64,000 nt of DNA from Qipengyuania citrea. GTDB taxonomy: Bacteria; Pseudomonadota; Alphaproteobacteria; Sphingomonadales; Sphingomonadaceae. The position numbers were made by a program, and so were the translations under genes. The DNA is taken from NCBI RefSeq assembly GCF_024171405.1, contig NZ_JALJZT010000002.1, positions 682,001 to 746,000 of the forward strand, read 5' to 3'. Under the pieces are notes generated by a model that saw nothing but the letters and a program-made list of their open reading frames with translations, made no database searches and was not told where the DNA came from. This document shows positions 1 to 8,866 of this stretch, piece by piece (position 1 is the first letter of the stretch; each line of letters starts with the position of its first letter).

Positions 1-472
1 AAATACCGAGCGCAGTGAACGGGCCCGGATCGCCGCCCGCGGCGTCCTCGCCCTCGACCGGGAGGCCCGAGACATATTGCGTGCGCTGCGCCACCGCAGC
101 CATGTCGGCTTCGGAAATGCCGACATCTTCGGCGGTGACGTACTGGCCGTTAAGCCGCTCCACCGCATCGGCGAAGGCCGCCAGCATTTCGGGCGTTTTG
201 GCGGTGTCCTTCTGAGCCAGGATCACGGCCTTGCCCCCACCCATCGGCAGGCCTGCCATGGCGTTCTTGTAGCTCATCCCGCGCGACAGGCGCAGCGCAT
301 CGCGCATGGCATCGGCGGGTTCGGCATAATGCCAGAAGCGGGTGCCGCCGGCACCGGGACCGAGATGGGTCGAATGGAGCGCGATGATGGCGGTCAGGCC
401 GCTTTTCGCATCGCGGACCACCTCGACCAGTTCATGGTCGTCGAAATCCGCTTCGGTCCAGAATGCCGTCAT
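1..472 (-). CDS. Leu/Glu/Phe/Val-type amino-acid dehydrogenase, N-terminal part
   Basis: The reading frame starts at the ATG at 470-472 and stays open to the window edge, so only the first 157 residues are seen. They hold the N-terminal domain of the ELFV dehydrogenase family: a GPGAGGTR segment (about residues 36-43), then GMSYKNAMAGLPMGGGKAV (about 62-80) with the glycine-rich substrate loop and catalytic lysine, then a TAEDVG motif near residue 120. The family oxidatively deaminates branched-chain or aromatic amino acids with NAD+. Leucine or valine dehydrogenase is likelier than glutamate dehydrogenase because the N-terminus is short and compact. The Rossmann domain lies outside the window, so substrate choice cannot be settled. 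A tRNA-His gene lies upstream on the same strand. Confidence 0.85.
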   Translation of the reverse strand, partial: MTAFWTEADFDDHELVEVVRDAKSGLTAIIALHSTHLGPGAGGTRFWHYAEPADAMRDALRLSRGMSYKNAMAGLPMGGGKAVILAQKDTAKTPEMLAAFADAVERLNGQYVTAEDVGISEADMAAVAQRTQYVSGLPVEGEDAAGGDPGPFTALGI

Positions 473-522
473 GCAGCGAGTCCCCAAAATGCTCTGATGG
501 ACGGCCATGATGGGGGAGAATA

Positions 523-600
523 TGGGGCGATCGACGGGGTTCGAACCCGCGACCTCCGGTACCACAAACCGGCGCTCTAACCAACTGAGCTACGATCGCC
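523..600 (-). tRNA. tRNA-His (anticodon GTG)
   Basis: Read on the minus strand, a perfect 7-bp acceptor stem (GCGATCG with CGATCGC) is followed by TA at positions 8-9, a normal D arm, an anticodon arm CCGGT-TTGTGGT-ACCGG with anticodon GTG, and a T arm GCGGG-TTCGAAC-CCCGT. The gene encodes the extra G at position -1 facing C73, the bacterial histidine identity pair, and carries its own CCA at 523-525. Confidence 0.96.
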
Positions 601-788
601 ACATGCCCCCGGAACCGCCCGGGAAAGGGGGGCTGTTACGCATGAGCGGGACAGCGTCAAGCCGCCTGCGCAACGGCGCGTGCCTGTTGCACAATGAAGC
701 CGAATAGGGAAGCGAAAATCGCAACCGCCGCAGCTGTGCGCAATTTTCTTTCGCGGTTGAAGCGCGTTGCGCGCGCGCTATCGTAAAA

Positions 789-1427
789 GTGATGACGGGA
801 CCGGGCGAATCTTCGAGCGAGATGCTGCTGGCGCGCGAGGGCATGCAACGCGTGCCGAGCGACAAGATCGAGCTGTTCCAGCTGCGCGATTTCGTCCCCC
901 TCGACCTGCGTGCCGGATTGATCCGCCTGATCGAGCAGGACCGGCGGCCCTCGACGCTCGCCGATGCTGGCGACGACCGCTATTTCCGCACCAGCGAAAC
1001 CTGTGACCTCGATACGACTGAACCTGCCGTCCAGGCACTCGAAGACTTGCTGTTCGAACTCAACGGGATCGACCCGGCGCATGGCGAACCGCTGCAGGGC
1101 CAGCGCTATGACGTGGGGCAGGAGTTCAAACCGCATTGCGACTATTTCAATCGCGGCGGAGCCGACTGGGCGACCTATTGCTCGGTCGCGGGCCAGCGGA
1201 CCTGGACCTTCATGATCTATCTGAATGATGTCGAAGGCGGCGGTGCGACCCGCTTCAAGGCGGTCGGCAAGACCTTCCAGCCCGAGGCGGGGAAGCTGGT
1301 CTGCTGGAACAACCGGCGCCCCGACCTGCGCGAAAACCCTAATACGCTCCATCACGGGATGAAGGTGCGCAAGGGGATCAAATATGTGATCACCAAATGG
1401 TACCGCGAGAAGCCCTGGGGCTGGTGA
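789..1427 (+). CDS. 2-oxoglutarate/Fe(II) oxygenase, prolyl-4-hydroxylase type
   Basis: A 212-residue protein with the double-stranded beta-helix signature of the P4Hc/2OG-Fe(II) oxygenase family. The iron-binding HxD is in HCDYF (about residue 117), the distal histidine in LHHGMKVRKG, and a following lysine can hold 2-oxoglutarate. Such enzymes hydroxylate proline or other side chains of proteins; the substrate here is unknown. Translation starts at GTG 789 or at the adjacent ATG 792. It is a single gene on the plus strand, flanked by tRNA-His and by rpmE on the other strand, with no operon partner. The length is normal for the stand-alone bacterial version. Confidence 0.85.
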   Translation: MMTGPGESSSEMLLAREGMQRVPSDKIELFQLRDFVPLDLRAGLIRLIEQDRRPSTLADAGDDRYFRTSETCDLDTTEPAVQALEDLLFELNGIDPAHGEPLQGQRYDVGQEFKPHCDYFNRGGADWATYCSVAGQRTWTFMIYLNDVEGGGATRFKAVGKTFQPEAGKLVCWNNRRPDLRENPNTLHHGMKVRKGIKYVITKWYREKPWGW

Positions 1428-1458
1428 CGCGTTCGGCACGCGGCGTTTGCACAACGAG

Positions 1459-1487
1459 AAAGGGCGGCCCCAGCGGGACCGCCCTTG
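1459..1487 (-). terminator. Rho-independent terminator of rpmE
   Basis: AAGGGCGG (1460-1467) and CCGCCCTT (1479-1486) form a perfect GC-rich stem just beyond the rpmE stop codon; read on the minus strand it runs into CCCTTTCTCG. It also lies beyond the convergent oxygenase gene and could stop both transcripts. Confidence 0.75.
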
Positions 1488-1512
1488 CGTAAATTCTTGG
1501 GGTTGGCTGCGT

Positions 1513-1740
1513 TCAGCCCTTCTTGAGCGACAGGCCGCCGAAGCGCTTGTTGAAGGCTGCGACGCGGCCGCCTTCCTGGATCTGCTTGGTGCCACCGGTC
1601 CATGCCGGATGGCTGGTCGGATCGATGTCGAGCGTCAGCGTTTCGCCCTCGTTGCCCCAGGTGGAGCGCGTCTGGAATTCGGTACCATCGGTCATCTTGA
1701 CCGTGATCATGTGGTAATCGGGGTGACCTGCGGCCTTCAT
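1513..1740 (-). CDS. rpmE: 50S ribosomal protein L31
   Basis: A 75-residue protein with the L31 pattern [19 protein letters not shown] near the N-terminus and [11 protein letters not shown] in the middle. L31 binds 5S rRNA and bridges the two ribosomal subunits. The zinc-binding CxxC of the C+ type is missing, so this is the C- (zinc-independent) form common in alphaproteobacteria. It lies downstream of fabZ on the same strand, across a 93-bp gap, with its own ribosome-binding site (GAAGGACGTTT) and terminator, so it is probably transcribed separately. Confidence 0.97.
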   Translation of the reverse strand: MKAAGHPDYHMITVKMTDGTEFQTRSTWGNEGETLTLDIDPTSHPAWTGGTKQIQEGGRVAAFNKRFGGLSLKKG

Positions 1741-1833
1741 GATAAACGTCCTTCTAGCATCGGAACGGTTCCGACCGGTCCAGCTGTTATGGGAAAGGCG
1801 CGCGCATAGCGGCGAGCGCCCGAATTGACAACC

Positions 1834-2286
1834 CTATTCGGGCCCGTCGGCAATCATCGCGGTGAATTGCACTTCGCAGGTCACCTTGCCATCCACGCTC
1901 GCCTTGCCGGCGAACTTGCAGACCTTGGCGCGCTTCTGCACGAATTCGGCCTTGAGATCGAGCAGCACGCCCGGAGTCACGGGCGCGCGGAACTTGGCGT
2001 TCTCGATCGCCATGAAATAGACCAGCTTGCCCGAGTCCGCGAGACCGAGGCTCTCCACCGCGAGCACGCCCGCGGCCTGCGCCAGCGCCTCGATCTGGAG
2101 AACGCCGGGCATGATCGGCGCGCCGGGGAAATGGCCCTGGAAGAAATCCTCGTTGAAGCTGACCGCCTTGACCGCGTGGATACGCTCGTCGGCGACCAGT
2201 TCCTGCACCCGGTCGACGAGCAGCAGGGGATAGCGATGCGGCAGGCGCTTCAGCACCCCGACGATGTCGAAACCGGTCTCGCTCAT
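1834..2286 (-). CDS. fabZ: 3-hydroxyacyl-ACP dehydratase FabZ
   Basis: A 150-residue hot-dog-fold dehydratase that removes water from 3-hydroxyacyl-ACP in type II fatty acid synthesis. The signature [11 protein letters not shown] is near residue 16 and the catalytic segment [20 protein letters not shown] near residue 55, carrying the catalytic His and Glu. The start ATG at 2286 was chosen because the longer frame adds only Arg/Ser/Pro-rich sequence that overlaps the end of ompH. It follows ompH by about 22 bp in the envelope operon. The usual neighbours lpxD, lpxA and lpxB are absent. Confidence 0.95.
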   Translation of the reverse strand: MSETGFDIVGVLKRLPHRYPLLLVDRVQELVADERIHAVKAVSFNEDFFQGHFPGAPIMPGVLQIEALAQAAGVLAVESLGLADSGKLVYFMAIENAKFRAPVTPGVLLDLKAEFVQKRAKVCKFAGKASVDGKVTCEVQFTAMIADGPE

Positions 2287-2308
2287 CACCCTGCCCCTCT
2301 TGTCGTGC

Positions 2309-2989
2309 CTAGCGGCCGGTCGGCTGCGCGGGCTGCTGCTGCTGCTGCTGCGCGGCCTGCTGGGCTGCCTGCTGCTGCGCGACACCGAGGAGGACCTGCG
2401 ACACGGTCTGCTGCGCGGACAGCGATTCCTGACGGGGACGCCAGTCGGCCGGCGGCGTGATCTGGACGCTCGGCATGCGCTGGTTGAGCGCGGCGACGAG
2501 GTCGTTGGTCACATTGACCGCTTCGGGTGCCCACTGGATCGCGTCCGGGTTCAGCAGCAGCTGGATGTTCTTCTGCTGGATGACCTGCTGCTGGACATTC
2601 TGGTAATCGTTGATCAGCTGCTCGATAGCATAGGTCTGCGCGAGCACGATCGGCTGCGAAGCCTGGCCAAGCTGCTGCTCTTTCTGCTGGAGCTGCTGCA
2701 CGACCGTAGGGTTGGCCTGCGCTTCGGCCTGGCTCAGCTGGCCATTGTTGTCGGTATCGAGGCTCTGCTGCAGCGTCTGCATTTCCTGACGCAGCGTGCG
2801 GATCTGCGCGATCTGCGCCGAATACTGCTGGTCGATCTGCTGATAGGCATTGATGCGCGCCTGGCTGCGCACGATCACGGCTTCGGGGCTGCTGGTAGCG
2901 ATGCCCGAAACCTGCGCGGCGGCGGGAGTTGCGATGGCTACAGTGCCCGCAAGCGCGGCGGCAGCAATGGTCTTGGCAAAAAGTTTCAT
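2309..2989 (-). CDS. OmpH/Skp-family periplasmic chaperone
   Basis: A 226-residue protein with a signal peptide (about residues 1-26, ending PAAAQ) and a long glutamine-rich helical body that forms the coiled-coil arms typical of Skp/OmpH. Skp shields unfolded outer-membrane proteins in the periplasm and hands them to the BAM complex. The gene starts exactly where bamA ends (shared base 2989), so the two are translationally coupled. The C-terminus is unusual, ending in long runs of Gln with Ala (from about residue 205), which are encoded by a CTG/CTGCTG-like repeat at 2335-2360. Confidence 0.88.
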   Translation of the reverse strand: MKLFAKTIAAAALAGTVAIATPAAAQVSGIATSSPEAVIVRSQARINAYQQIDQQYSAQIAQIRTLRQEMQTLQQSLDTDNNGQLSQAEAQANPTVVQQLQQKEQQLGQASQPIVLAQTYAIEQLINDYQNVQQQVIQQKNIQLLLNPDAIQWAPEAVNVTNDLVAALNQRMPSVQITPPADWRPRQESLSAQQTVSQVLLGVAQQQAAQQAAQQQQQQPAQPTGR

Positions 2990-5694
2990 CAGAATTGCGT
3001 TCCTACGTTGAAGGAGAAGGTCTTGGTGTCGTCTCCGACCTGCTTCTTGAGCACGTGAGATACATCGATCCGGAACGGACCGAAGGGCGAGTTCCAGTTC
3101 ACGCCAATGCCCACCGAAATACGCGGTGCGGGGCTGTCGCCGACGAAGACTTCCTTAAAGAAGGTCCCGCCGATGACGTTGCGTTCGTTCTCGGTCCCAT
3201 CGGGTGCGAAGCGATTGGTTACTGCCTGGAGGATGTCGTTGCCTTCATCGTCTACGCCGGGCTGCAGATAAAGCAGATTGCCGTCCCCGTCAGTGGCTTG
3301 CAAGCCATCGGGGTAATCCTGCAGGACCGGGCGGGTAACGCTGAACAACGACCCTACGTCCAGGAAGATCGACGGACGCAGGCCCATCTCACGCGCTCCG
3401 CTGCCGAGCGGAATCTCGAGTTCGGCGCGGCCGAGGTAATAGGCCTTGCCGCCCAAGGCATCGTCCACGCGGCTATCGCTGGCGAGCGCTTCCTCGATCG
3501 TCTGCGAGACCCGCGGCGTGGCGGCATCGCCATCGTCGTCCAAATACTGCAGGCGCACGATGCGCGGTCCAACACCGCGGATGTCGAACCCGCGCATTTG
3601 CGGCTCGCCGAGGAAGAAACGATCGGTCAGGCGAACGTCGTCCTGCCCGGCTACGTTATTGTCCTCGAGGCTGCGAATCCAGCCGCCTTCACCGGTCACC
3701 GAGAAGATGAAGCCCCCGCCGACGGGCCAGTACTTACCGGCGCGGGCGCGCGAACGGACATATTTCACATCGCCGCCGAGCCCGGCCAGTTCGGTCGTCC
3801 AGCTGATCGTCTCGCCACTTGTGGGACGCAGGCGGCTGTTGAGCGTGTTGTAGTTGAGCGTGAGCCCGACGATCGAGCTGGTCCGCTGCCCGATCGCCTC
3901 GCACAGATAACGACTGGCAAGGATCGGATCACAGGTCGCAACCCCGTCGCCATCGCGATCAGAGAAATACAGTCCTTCGTCGAGCGTCACGTCGTCGTAA
4001 TTGAACGTATAGCTGGCAACCGCCGAGGTGTACTCGGTCAACGGAACGCCCGCACGCAGCTGGGCGCCGGTGGTCGACTGCGCAAAGGTGGTGTTGCGCT
4101 CGTTATTGCGGAAGTTGAAGCTGTTGGTGTCGCGGCGATAGATATCGACGCCCGCCGAGATATTGCGGTCGAACACATAGGGTTCGGAAAAGCTCACCTG
4201 CGCCGATTTTGAATAGCGCGAATAGTTCAGGCTGAGGCCGACCGTCTGGCCTCGCCCGCGGAAGTTGCGCTGGCGGATCGAGCCCGCAAGAATGAAGCTC
4301 TCGAGGCTGGAGAAGCCAGCCGACAACTGCAGTTCGCCGGTCGCCTGTTCTTCGACATTGGCCTCGAGCACGATCCGGTCGGGGGCGCTGCCCTCGACCT
4401 GGTTGATTTCGAAGTTTTCCTGGAAATAGCCCAGCGAATTGATGCGTGCGGTCGACCGCGCGACCGACAGCGAATTGAAGGCATCGCCTTCGGCCAGGCG
4501 GAATTCGCGGCGCACGACCTTGTCCTGCGTCAGCGTGTTGCCGTTGACGTCGATCCGTTCGACATAGACGCGGGGTGCTTCGCGCAAGGCGAAGGTCACG
4601 TCCATCGTCAGCGTGTCCTGGTTGCGGCTGAACTGCGGCTGGACGTCGGCAAAGGCGTAACCGAAGGTTCCGGCCAGCTCGCTGAGCTGCTCGACCGTGT
4701 CCTCGACCAGCTTGGCATCGTACCAGTCGCCGCCCTGCATCGGCAGACGCGCGGTCATCGCCTCATCGTCGAAATCGCGGATCTGCGATTCGACATCGAC
4801 CGTGCCGAATTTGTACCGCTCGCCTTCCTCGACGACATAGGTGATGATGAAGTCGCGCTTGTCGGGGGTCAGCTCGGCGACCGCCGAAACCACGCGGAAA
4901 TCGGCATAGCCTTCGGTCAGGTAATACTGGCGCAGCTTCTGCTGGTCGAAGGCCAGACGATCGGGATCGTAGCTGGTGTTGGAACTGAGGAAGCTGGTCA
5001 GGCGGGCCTGCTTGGTCAGCATCTCGCCGCGCAGCTTCCCGTCGGAGAAAGCATCGTTGCCGATGATGTTGATCTGGCGAACCTTGGACTTGGGTCCTTC
5101 GCTGATCTCGAACACGATATCGACACGGTTCTGCGACAGTTCGACCATCTTCGGCTCGACCGTGGCGGCGAAGCGGCCCTGGCGCTTGTACAGCTCGATG
5201 ATGCGGGAGACGTCGGCGCGGACCTTCGAGCGGGTAAAGATCTGCCGCGGCGACAGCCGGATTTCGGGCAGCACCTTGTCGTTCTTCAGCCGGCGATTGC
5301 CTTCGAGGATGATGCGGTTGATGACCGGGTTCTCGACAATGGTGATGACCACATCGCCATTGTTGTTGACCACATTGGCGCTGGAGAACAGCTCGGTCGC
5401 GTAGAGGTCCTTGAGGACCTCGTCGCCCGCGGCCTGCGTCCACGTGTCACCGGGGCGCAGCTTGATGTAGGACAAGATCGTCTGCGCCTCGAGGCGCTGG
5501 GCGCCGCTGACAGCGATCGTGCGCACGACATCCTGCTGGACCGCCGGTGCGGCTGCCGGGACTGCGGCAGCCTCTTCCTGGGCAAGAACCGCGGTGGGTA
5601 CACCTGCAAGCATGGTGCCGGCCAGCAGGCCGATAGCCAGCCGCGCGGCAGGGTTGCGTCGCGTGGCGGCAGAAGCAAAATTAGTCATCGACAA
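2989..5694 (-). CDS. bamA: Outer-membrane protein assembly factor BamA
   Basis: A 901-residue Omp85 protein. After a signal peptide (about 1-38, ending VLAQ) come five POTRA domains (about 55-430) and a C-terminal beta-barrel ending in the aromatic motif FNVGTQF. The conserved barrel lock VRLTDRFFLGEPQMRGFD (R-G-F motif) is present. BamA folds and inserts beta-barrel proteins into the outer membrane. It lies between rseP upstream and the Skp-like gene downstream on the same strand, the standard order. The length is slightly above the E. coli protein (810) because of long barrel loops. Confidence 0.97.
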   Translation of the reverse strand: MSMTNFASAATRRNPAARLAIGLLAGTMLAGVPTAVLAQEEAAAVPAAAPAVQQDVVRTIAVSGAQRLEAQTILSYIKLRPGDTWTQAAGDEVLKDLYATELFSSANVVNNNGDVVITIVENPVINRIILEGNRRLKNDKVLPEIRLSPRQIFTRSKVRADVSRIIELYKRQGRFAATVEPKMVELSQNRVDIVFEISEGPKSKVRQINIIGNDAFSDGKLRGEMLTKQARLTSFLSSNTSYDPDRLAFDQQKLRQYYLTEGYADFRVVSAVAELTPDKRDFIITYVVEEGERYKFGTVDVESQIRDFDDEAMTARLPMQGGDWYDAKLVEDTVEQLSELAGTFGYAFADVQPQFSRNQDTLTMDVTFALREAPRVYVERIDVNGNTLTQDKVVRREFRLAEGDAFNSLSVARSTARINSLGYFQENFEINQVEGSAPDRIVLEANVEEQATGELQLSAGFSSLESFILAGSIRQRNFRGRGQTVGLSLNYSRYSKSAQVSFSEPYVFDRNISAGVDIYRRDTNSFNFRNNERNTTFAQSTTGAQLRAGVPLTEYTSAVASYTFNYDDVTLDEGLYFSDRDGDGVATCDPILASRYLCEAIGQRTSSIVGLTLNYNTLNSRLRPTSGETISWTTELAGLGGDVKYVRSRARAGKYWPVGGGFIFSVTGEGGWIRSLEDNNVAGQDDVRLTDRFFLGEPQMRGFDIRGVGPRIVRLQYLDDDGDAATPRVSQTIEEALASDSRVDDALGGKAYYLGRAELEIPLGSGAREMGLRPSIFLDVGSLFSVTRPVLQDYPDGLQATDGDGNLLYLQPGVDDEGNDILQAVTNRFAPDGTENERNVIGGTFFKEVFVGDSPAPRISVGIGVNWNSPFGPFRIDVSHVLKKQVGDDTKTFSFNVGTQF

Positions 5695-5859
5695 GGAGAT
5701 TCCCGTCCTCGTTACACTTACAGCAGACCCGGCTGGTGCAGCCCCGATCCGGCATCGGGCCGCGTTGTGCGGGGCGGCCTTGCCGTCCCCTGCCCCATGC
5801 GTCCGTGGCGATCAAGCTTTGCTGCGGTCTATTGCCGGTTACCCGCTCCCTTTCCCCGG

Positions 5860-7002
5860 CTAATTCCCGAAAACGGGAAGCGTCACCAGATCGTTGATTG
5901 TGACGAACACCATCAGCATGAGCACAAGGGCCACACCGGCGCGGTACGCCACTTCGGTTCCACGGGGGCCGACCGGCTTCCGGCGGACCGCTTCTGCCGC
6001 GTAGAAAGCCAAGTGCCCGCCGTCGAGCGCCGGAATTGGCAGGAGGTTGATGAATGCCAAGTTAAGCGAAATCAGCGCCGCGAAATTGATAAAGGCCATC
6101 GCGCCGAGGCTGAGCTGTTCGCCCGAGAATTTCGCGATCTTGACCGGCCCGCCCAGTTCCTGGACCGACCGCTCGCCGGTGAATATCTGGCCGATGCCGG
6201 TCACCATCATGTCGACGATCCCGATCGAGTGATCGACCGCCAGGCCAAGCGAGGCAACCACGCCCTGCGGTTCGAACTCGAAGCCCGCGGCCGCCGGTGC
6301 GATGCCGATCAGCCCGATCTTGGATACATTGCCGAACCGGTCTTCCATCTCGACGCTGCGGACGGGCACGGCAAAGCTCTGCTCGGCGCCGTCCCGTTCG
6401 ACCGTGATGTCGAGCGTACGCCCGGGATAGAGCATGATCGAATCCTGCAGGTCGCGGAAGTCCTCGATCCGCTCGCTTTCGACCGCCACGATGCGGTCGC
6501 CGATCGCGATACCCGCTGCGCGCGCAGGCGAAATTTCGGCGAATTCGGCGACGGTCAGCTGTTCTTCGGGATTGCCCGGAACCGGCTTACCGTAAAAGGC
6601 GAAGAAACCCGCGAAGATCGCCAGCGTCAGCAAGATATTGGTTGCCGGCCCGGCAAAGACGATCAGCGCGCGCTTCCATAGCGAGGCATGATGGAAGCTT
6701 CCCGCGCGCTCTTCCGCGCTCGCTTGTGCCGCGGCGTCGGCATCGGGAATGCTCGCCGGGTTCATATCGCCCTTGAACTGGACATAGCCGCCCAGCGGCA
6801 GCGCGCTGAGCTTCCACCGCGTGCCACGTTTGTCCGTGAAGCCCCAGAGTTCCTTGCCAAATCCGACCGAGAACGCTTCTGCATGGACGCCGAACCAGCG
6901 ACCGACCAGATAGTGGCCCAGCTCGTGGATCGTCACCAATGGCCCCAGCAGCAGCGGGAAACCGATGACGTAATAGAGCCATAAAGGCAGGTTCAGTTCC
7001 AA
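5860..7002 (-). CDS. rseP: RIP metalloprotease RseP (site-2 protease)
   Basis: A 380-residue inner-membrane zinc protease. HELGHY (about residues 26-31, inside the first membrane helix) supplies the zinc ligands and catalytic Glu; the third ligand sits in NLLPIPALDGGH near residue 325. A PDZ domain lies between (about 120-230). RseP cuts anti-sigma factors and leftover signal peptides within the membrane as part of the envelope stress response. The start is 2 bp after the dxr stop, so the genes are coupled, and bamA follows across a 165-bp gap that may hold an internal promoter. Confidence 0.96.
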   Translation of the reverse strand: MELNLPLWLYYVIGFPLLLGPLVTIHELGHYLVGRWFGVHAEAFSVGFGKELWGFTDKRGTRWKLSALPLGGYVQFKGDMNPASIPDADAAAQASAEERAGSFHHASLWKRALIVFAGPATNILLTLAIFAGFFAFYGKPVPGNPEEQLTVAEFAEISPARAAGIAIGDRIVAVESERIEDFRDLQDSIMLYPGRTLDITVERDGAEQSFAVPVRSVEMEDRFGNVSKIGLIGIAPAAAGFEFEPQGVVASLGLAVDHSIGIVDMMVTGIGQIFTGERSVQELGGPVKIAKFSGEQLSLGAMAFINFAALISLNLAFINLLPIPALDGGHLAFYAAEAVRRKPVGPRGTEVAYRAGVALVLMLMVFVTINDLVTLPVFGN

Positions 7003-7004
7003 GG

Positions 7005-8156
7005 TCAGGCAGGCTCCAGAATGCGGGTGGCACGGGTGCGGGCGTCTTCGTCTACGCGCAGGACCTCTTCGAGGGTCCGCGGCGCCGGGTGCAGATCACC
7101 CTGCTCGAGAACGCTCTCGACCAATACCGCGATGCGGCTGAATACAATCTGACGCTTCAGGAAAGCGGCCACCGCGATTTCGTTTGCGGCATTGAGCACC
7201 GCCGGGGCCGCTCCGCCCGCTTCGGCGGCCTGCCGCGCAAGTCGTGTCGCCGGAAAACGGTCTTCATCGGGGGCGAAGAAGGTCATCTCGCCAATTGCCG
7301 GCAGGTCGAGCGGGGCCATTGGCGTATCCATCCGCGCGGGCCAGGCAAGGCACGAGGCGATCGGCACGCGCATGTCGGACGGCCCCAACTGCGCCAGTGT
7401 CGAGCCATCACGGTATTCGACCATCGAATGGATCACGCTTTGCGGATGCACGACGATGCGGATGCGGTCGAGCCCGACGGGAAACAGGTGATGCGCCTCG
7501 ATCAGCTCAAGACCCTTGTTGAACATGGTCGCGCTGTCGACGCTGATCTTGGCGCCCATATCCCAATTGGGATGCGCGATCGCCTGCTCGGGCGTCACTG
7601 CGGACAAATCCTCGACCATACGCAGCGGACCGCCGCTGGCGGTCAGTGTGATCGAGCGGACGTCCGCGATCTTGCCGCCCTGCAGGCACTGGAAGATGGC
7701 GTTGTGCTCGCTGTCGACGGGTAGCAGCGTGGCCCCGTGCCGGGCGACGGCGGCGGTCATTACCTCGCCTGCGGACACCAGCGCTTCCTTATTGGCCAGC
7801 GCAATCGTGCCGCCCTGTTCGATCGCCGCCATCACCGGGCCCAGCCCGGCGCAGCCAACGATGGCCGCCACGGTGATCGCGGCAGGACGCGCAGCCGCTT
7901 CGCAGAGCGCACTACGCCCGGCCGCGGCTTCGATCCCGCTGCCCGAAAGCGCGTCACGCAGGTCATCGAGGCACTTCTCGTCGGCGACGACGGCAAGTTC
8001 GGCCCCGAATTCACGCGCTGCCGCAGCCAGCCCCGCGACGTTGGAATTGGCGGTCAGCGCGACGACGTTCCAGTCCCCTGGATTGCGGCGGAGGAGGTCG
8101 AGCGTCTGCTCGCCTACCGAACCCGTCGCACCGAGGATGGAGATCGACCGTGTCAC
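7005..8156 (-). CDS. dxr: 1-deoxy-D-xylulose-5-phosphate reductoisomerase
   Basis: The second enzyme of the MEP isoprenoid pathway (DXP to MEP with NADPH). The 383-residue protein begins VTRSISILGATGSVGEQTLDLL, where GATGSVG is the NADPH-binding loop. Metal and substrate motifs LLPVDSEHNAIFQCL and ASGGPL follow. The start is GTG at 8154-8156, overlapping the cdsA stop (GTGA), which fits the usual N-terminal length; a longer frame upstream is only the shifted reading of cdsA. The product feeds undecaprenyl synthesis by the uppS enzyme in the same operon. Confidence 0.96.
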   Translation of the reverse strand: MTRSISILGATGSVGEQTLDLLRRNPGDWNVVALTANSNVAGLAAAAREFGAELAVVADEKCLDDLRDALSGSGIEAAAGRSALCEAAARPAAITVAAIVGCAGLGPVMAAIEQGGTIALANKEALVSAGEVMTAAVARHGATLLPVDSEHNAIFQCLQGGKIADVRSITLTASGGPLRMVEDLSAVTPEQAIAHPNWDMGAKISVDSATMFNKGLELIEAHHLFPVGLDRIRIVVHPQSVIHSMVEYRDGSTLAQLGPSDMRVPIASCLAWPARMDTPMAPLDLPAIGEMTFFAPDEDRFPATRLARQAAEAGGAAPAVLNAANEIAVAAFLKRQIVFSRIAVLVESVLEQGDLHPAPRTLEEVLRVDEDARTRATRILEPA

Positions 8157-8866
8157 TGCGCGGCACCCAGCAGGACACCTGCGAGCAGCACGACGGGGAT
8201 CATCCCATCGGTCCGGTCGAACACGCCGCCATGACCCGGGATGAGCATGGACGAATCCTTCACCCCCGCCTTGCGCTTGAGCCAGCTTTCGAAGAAATCG
8301 CCGGCCTGTGCTGCCACGGCAGTGAGCGCGCCAAGGCCGAGCATCTGGCCGAACCGGGTAACATCGATGGCAGCAGCCGCATCGCCGCGCATGGCGGGGG
8401 CGACGAAATAGCTCCAGACCGCGATCCAGATCGTCGCACCGACGATCCCGCCAAGCAGGCCCGCCCAGGTCTTCGATGGGCTGATCGAAGGCGCGATCTT
8501 GGGGCCACCCAGCGTGCGACCGAAGAAATAGGCAAAGCTGTCGACGAACACGACGGCGCCGATCACGCCGACCACCAGCGGCAGCGGGAACCGCGCCAGC
8601 ATATAGCCCGCAAGCCCGATATAGATCGCGCCGCCGAGGATACCGGCGAGGCGGAAGGCCACGGACGGGGTGGCTTTCACCATCAACAGTACGAATTCGA
8701 CCATGGTCGCAAGCGTGACGGCGAGGATGAACCAGCCCAGCCACGGGGCACCGGCGACCAATGCGCCGACTGCGAGCGCAATCATCACCACGGCGGAGAC
8801 GACCCGTACGGGCAGATCGGCATTCTTGCGTACGGGCGATGCCGCAGATGTCTCAGCGTCCGCCAA
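8153..8866 (-). CDS. cdsA: Phosphatidate cytidylyltransferase
   Basis: A 237-residue polytopic membrane enzyme that makes CDP-diacylglycerol from phosphatidate and CTP. The family signature is in KDSSMLIPGHGGVFDRTDGMI near the C-terminus (Asp and Lys residues for Mg2+ and CTP), preceded by about six hydrophobic segments. The 14-bp overlap with uppS upstream and the GTGA overlap with dxr downstream show a tightly coupled operon. CDP-diacylglycerol is the substrate of PssA, encoded at 13.5-14.3 kb. Confidence 0.95.
   Translation of the reverse strand: MADAETSAASPVRKNADLPVRVVSAVVMIALAVGALVAGAPWLGWFILAVTLATMVEFVLLMVKATPSVAFRLAGILGGAIYIGLAGYMLARFPLPLVVGVIGAVVFVDSFAYFFGRTLGGPKIAPSISPSKTWAGLLGGIVGATIWIAVWSYFVAPAMRGDAAAAIDVTRFGQMLGLGALTAVAAQAGDFFESWLKRKAGVKDSSMLIPGHGGVFDRTDGMIPVVLLAGVLLGAAQ

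Noticed and set aside
2929-4212. Long plus-strand frame (427 codons) opposite bamA
   Set aside because: It is the antisense shadow of a high-GC gene; bamA has clear POTRA and barrel motifs and the other frame has no coherent domain.
7005-8744. Extended frame upstream of dxr
   Set aside because: The extra N-terminal 196 residues are the shifted reading of cdsA; the GTG at 8156 gives the normal start and length.
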